Positions 62,546 through 64,000 of a stretch of 64,000 nt of DNA are shown piece by piece. The stretch covers positions 136,001 through 200,000 of the forward strand of contig JACVTC010000056.1 of the NCBI GenBank assembly GCA_016946835.1, read 5' to 3'. The translations under genes were made by a program, and so were the position numbers. Source of the stretch: Neocallimastix lanati (nom. inval.) (lineage: Eukaryota > Neocallimastigomycota > Neocallimastigomycetes > Neocallimastigales > Neocallimastigaceae). A model generated the notes under the pieces. The model made no database searches. It saw only the letters and a program-made list of their open reading frames with translations, and had not been told where the DNA came from. The number at the start of each line of letters is the position of its first letter. The stretch's first letter is position 1.

Positions 62546-63655
62546 ATGAATCATAAATTAAGTAAATTTATTTTAATTGCCTGCTTTATACTTTATTTGA
62601 CATATGCTAATGTTGTAGATTATAAATATAATACAACATTATTCAAAAGAGATAATTCTTCGAGGTATTACTATAATCAATTACATAGCAATGAGAAAGA
62701 AATATATGACAGTTTGGAAAAACAAATAGAGAGTGCTTTAAGTAATGGTAGTGGCTTATATGATTTTGAAATTTATGGAATTTCAATTGACCATGAGTCC
62801 GATGCAACCGTTGTAGGATTTAGATCAACTAGTGCGTTCGTTATGGATAATCCAAAGTATTTTTGGATTGGTCACGGTAATGAACAAAAAATAACAACTT
62901 TAGGTCATGTTATTAAGGAAATGAAAATCAGTTTTAAATATAGTTACTCAGAAGAAGATATCATTAGAATGTATAATGAAATTAATAGTTCTGTTGCACC
63001 AGTTGTTGAAGCTGTTAATAAAACACCAACAACTTGTGAAAAATTAAAATATATACATGATTATTTGATTAAAAGTATTGTCTATGAAAATGGTGATGAT
63101 TATAATAAATATAATATTTATGGAGCTCTTGTTGATCATAGAAGTGTCTGTGAAGGTTACGCTGAGGCTTTTACATATATTTGTCAACTTGTTGATATAC
63201 CATCAATTATTGTTAATAGTCAAACCCATGAATGGAACTTTGTTCAAATGGATGACGGCCAGTGGTATGCCATGGATGTTACTTATGATGATCCAAAAAT
63301 TGGAAATATGGAATTTAAATCAGGTAATGATAAAAATAAAAAATATGACTACTTTTTAGTTGGTAAAAATTCCCAAATCACTTCTGATAATATAAGAATG
63401 CCTTATAGCCAATCTGCAGATCATCAACTTTTAGATTATTTATTAGTTGAATCTTCCAAAGGTTTTGAATTCCCAAATATTTCTGATGAAGCATATGATT
63501 GTCCAATTGAAAGAGATACCAATTACATAAAAGACTTTTATGTTCCAAATAAAGCTATTTACACATATATTTTAATTGGTTTAGTTGTTTTGTTAGTCCT
63601 ATCTTTTATAATTTCATGCATAAAGAATTTAATAAGAAGACGCAAAAGAAATTAA
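62546..63655 (+). CDS. transglutaminase-like membrane-anchored protein
   Basis: Single exon, 369 residues. Residues 1-21 are a signal peptide (KFILIACFILYLTYA). An N-terminal region (~45-165; LHSNEKEIYDSLEKQIESAL) precedes the transglutaminase/protease-like core. The core has C202 in SVCEGYAEAF, H228 in THEWNFVQ and D244 in MDVTYDDP, the family's Cys-His-Asp triad. A hydrophobic helix (~341-361) and a basic RRRKR tail follow, suggesting a type I membrane protein with an exposed enzyme domain. The layout is close to cell-surface transglutaminase-like proteins of rumen Firmicutes, so bacterial origin is possible. Activity could be cysteine protease, crosslinking or peptide binding; the triad is intact. 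No intron. Confidence 0.87.
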   Translation: MNHKLSKFILIACFILYLTYANVVDYKYNTTLFKRDNSSRYYYNQLHSNEKEIYDSLEKQIESALSNGSGLYDFEIYGISIDHESDATVVGFRSTSAFVMDNPKYFWIGHGNEQKITTLGHVIKEMKISFKYSYSEEDIIRMYNEINSSVAPVVEAVNKTPTTCEKLKYIHDYLIKSIVYENGDDYNKYNIYGALVDHRSVCEGYAEAFTYICQLVDIPSIIVNSQTHEWNFVQMDDGQWYAMDVTYDDPKIGNMEFKSGNDKNKKYDYFLVGKNSQITSDNIRMPYSQSADHQLLDYLLVESSKGFEFPNISDEAYDCPIERDTNYIKDFYVPNKAIYTYILIGLVVLLVLSFIISCIKNLIRRRKRN

Positions 63656-64000
63656 AATTGAATTATAAATACATTATCAATCTTCAAGAAAAATAAATAA
63701 AAATATATATATATATATATATGTATAAATTAATTCGAGAATTAATGTAATTAATTTGAGAAATTAAAAAACAATAATAATATAATAAAAATAGACGTAA
63801 AAAAAAATAATAATAATAATAGTAATAATAAAAATAAAATAAAATAAATTTAGTAGTGTATATAAAGATAGTAGATATATATATTTATTTTTTTTTATAT
63901 ATATATAAATAAATATATATAATATATACATTAGTTTAAATTGAATTTAATGTTAAAAAAAAATTATAATTAAAACTCAAAGACAAAAAAAAATTTTTTT
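63656..64000. other. 3' flank, no gene
   Basis: TA microsatellites at ~63703-63722 and ~63895-63920; nothing else seen up to the window end. Confidence 0.55.

Noticed and set aside
1-64000. Dictyostelium or other A/T-rich protist as source
   Set aside because: Triplet repeats and Asn tracts would fit, but the solute-binding/7TM receptor type and the dockerin-like relic fit anaerobic gut fungi better; not proven.

Overview
The window is extremely A+T-rich eukaryotic nuclear DNA (A/T homopolymers of 20-45 nt, ATT and AAT microsatellites, almost no G+C outside genes) with spliced genes whose introns begin GTAAGT-like and end AG. Several features together point to an anaerobic gut fungus (Neocallimastigomycota): a class C seven-helix receptor with a bacterial-type solute-binding ectodomain, a possible relic of a fungal dockerin, a bacterial-looking transglutaminase-fold protein, and copia and LINE retroelements. 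The taxonomic call is inference; no rRNA or tRNA gene is present to settle it.

Layout. 0.9-3.7 kb (+): five-exon receptor gene. 4.3-4.6 kb (+): frameshifted gene fragment with a relative at 27.1-27.2 kb (-). 5.1-5.8 kb: a 224-bp tandem duplication, then a perfect 73-bp inverted repeat. 7.9-9.2 kb (-): three-exon bHLH-leucine-zipper transcription factor. 11-13.3 kb: AATAAAT heptamer array and a 174-bp tandem duplication. 13.9-14.9 kb (-): alpha/beta-hydrolase pseudogene. 15-19.6 kb: no gene seen. 19.6-26.1 kb (+): apparently complete Ty1/copia element with near-identical 247-bp LTRs, CAATA target duplications and one 1964-codon ORF. 26.3-26.7 kb (-): GC-rich poly(A) retroposon with 13-bp target duplications. 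29.2-29.4 kb: degenerate GC-richer stretch that may hold a dockerin relic. 30.2-33.3 kb (+): old copia element lacking protease and integrase. 33.4-33.95 kb (+): remnant of a GPH-type (MFS_2) transporter. 34-42 kb: gene-free, repeat-rich. 42.2-44.5 kb (+): two-exon low-complexity Ser/Asn/Tyr/Lys-rich protein of unknown function. 45.4-48.2 kb: two LINE remnants in opposite orientation. 48.7-52 kb: a perfect 92-bp inverted repeat leading into a tandem array of roughly 0.7-0.8-kb units. 53.3-54.0 kb (+): ankyrin-repeat protein. 55.6-56.1 kb: heptamer array. 57.6-58.7 kb (+): three-exon F-box protein. 62.5-63.7 kb (+): secreted or membrane-anchored transglutaminase-like protein.

The apparently intact host genes are the receptor, bHLH factor, low-complexity protein, ankyrin protein, F-box protein and transglutaminase-like protein. 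They are widely spaced, each with its own flanks, and nothing suggests joint operation. The rest is repeats, retroelements of different ages and decayed genes. Splice models were built by reading: for every spliced gene the exon lengths sum to a multiple of three and the frame stays open.
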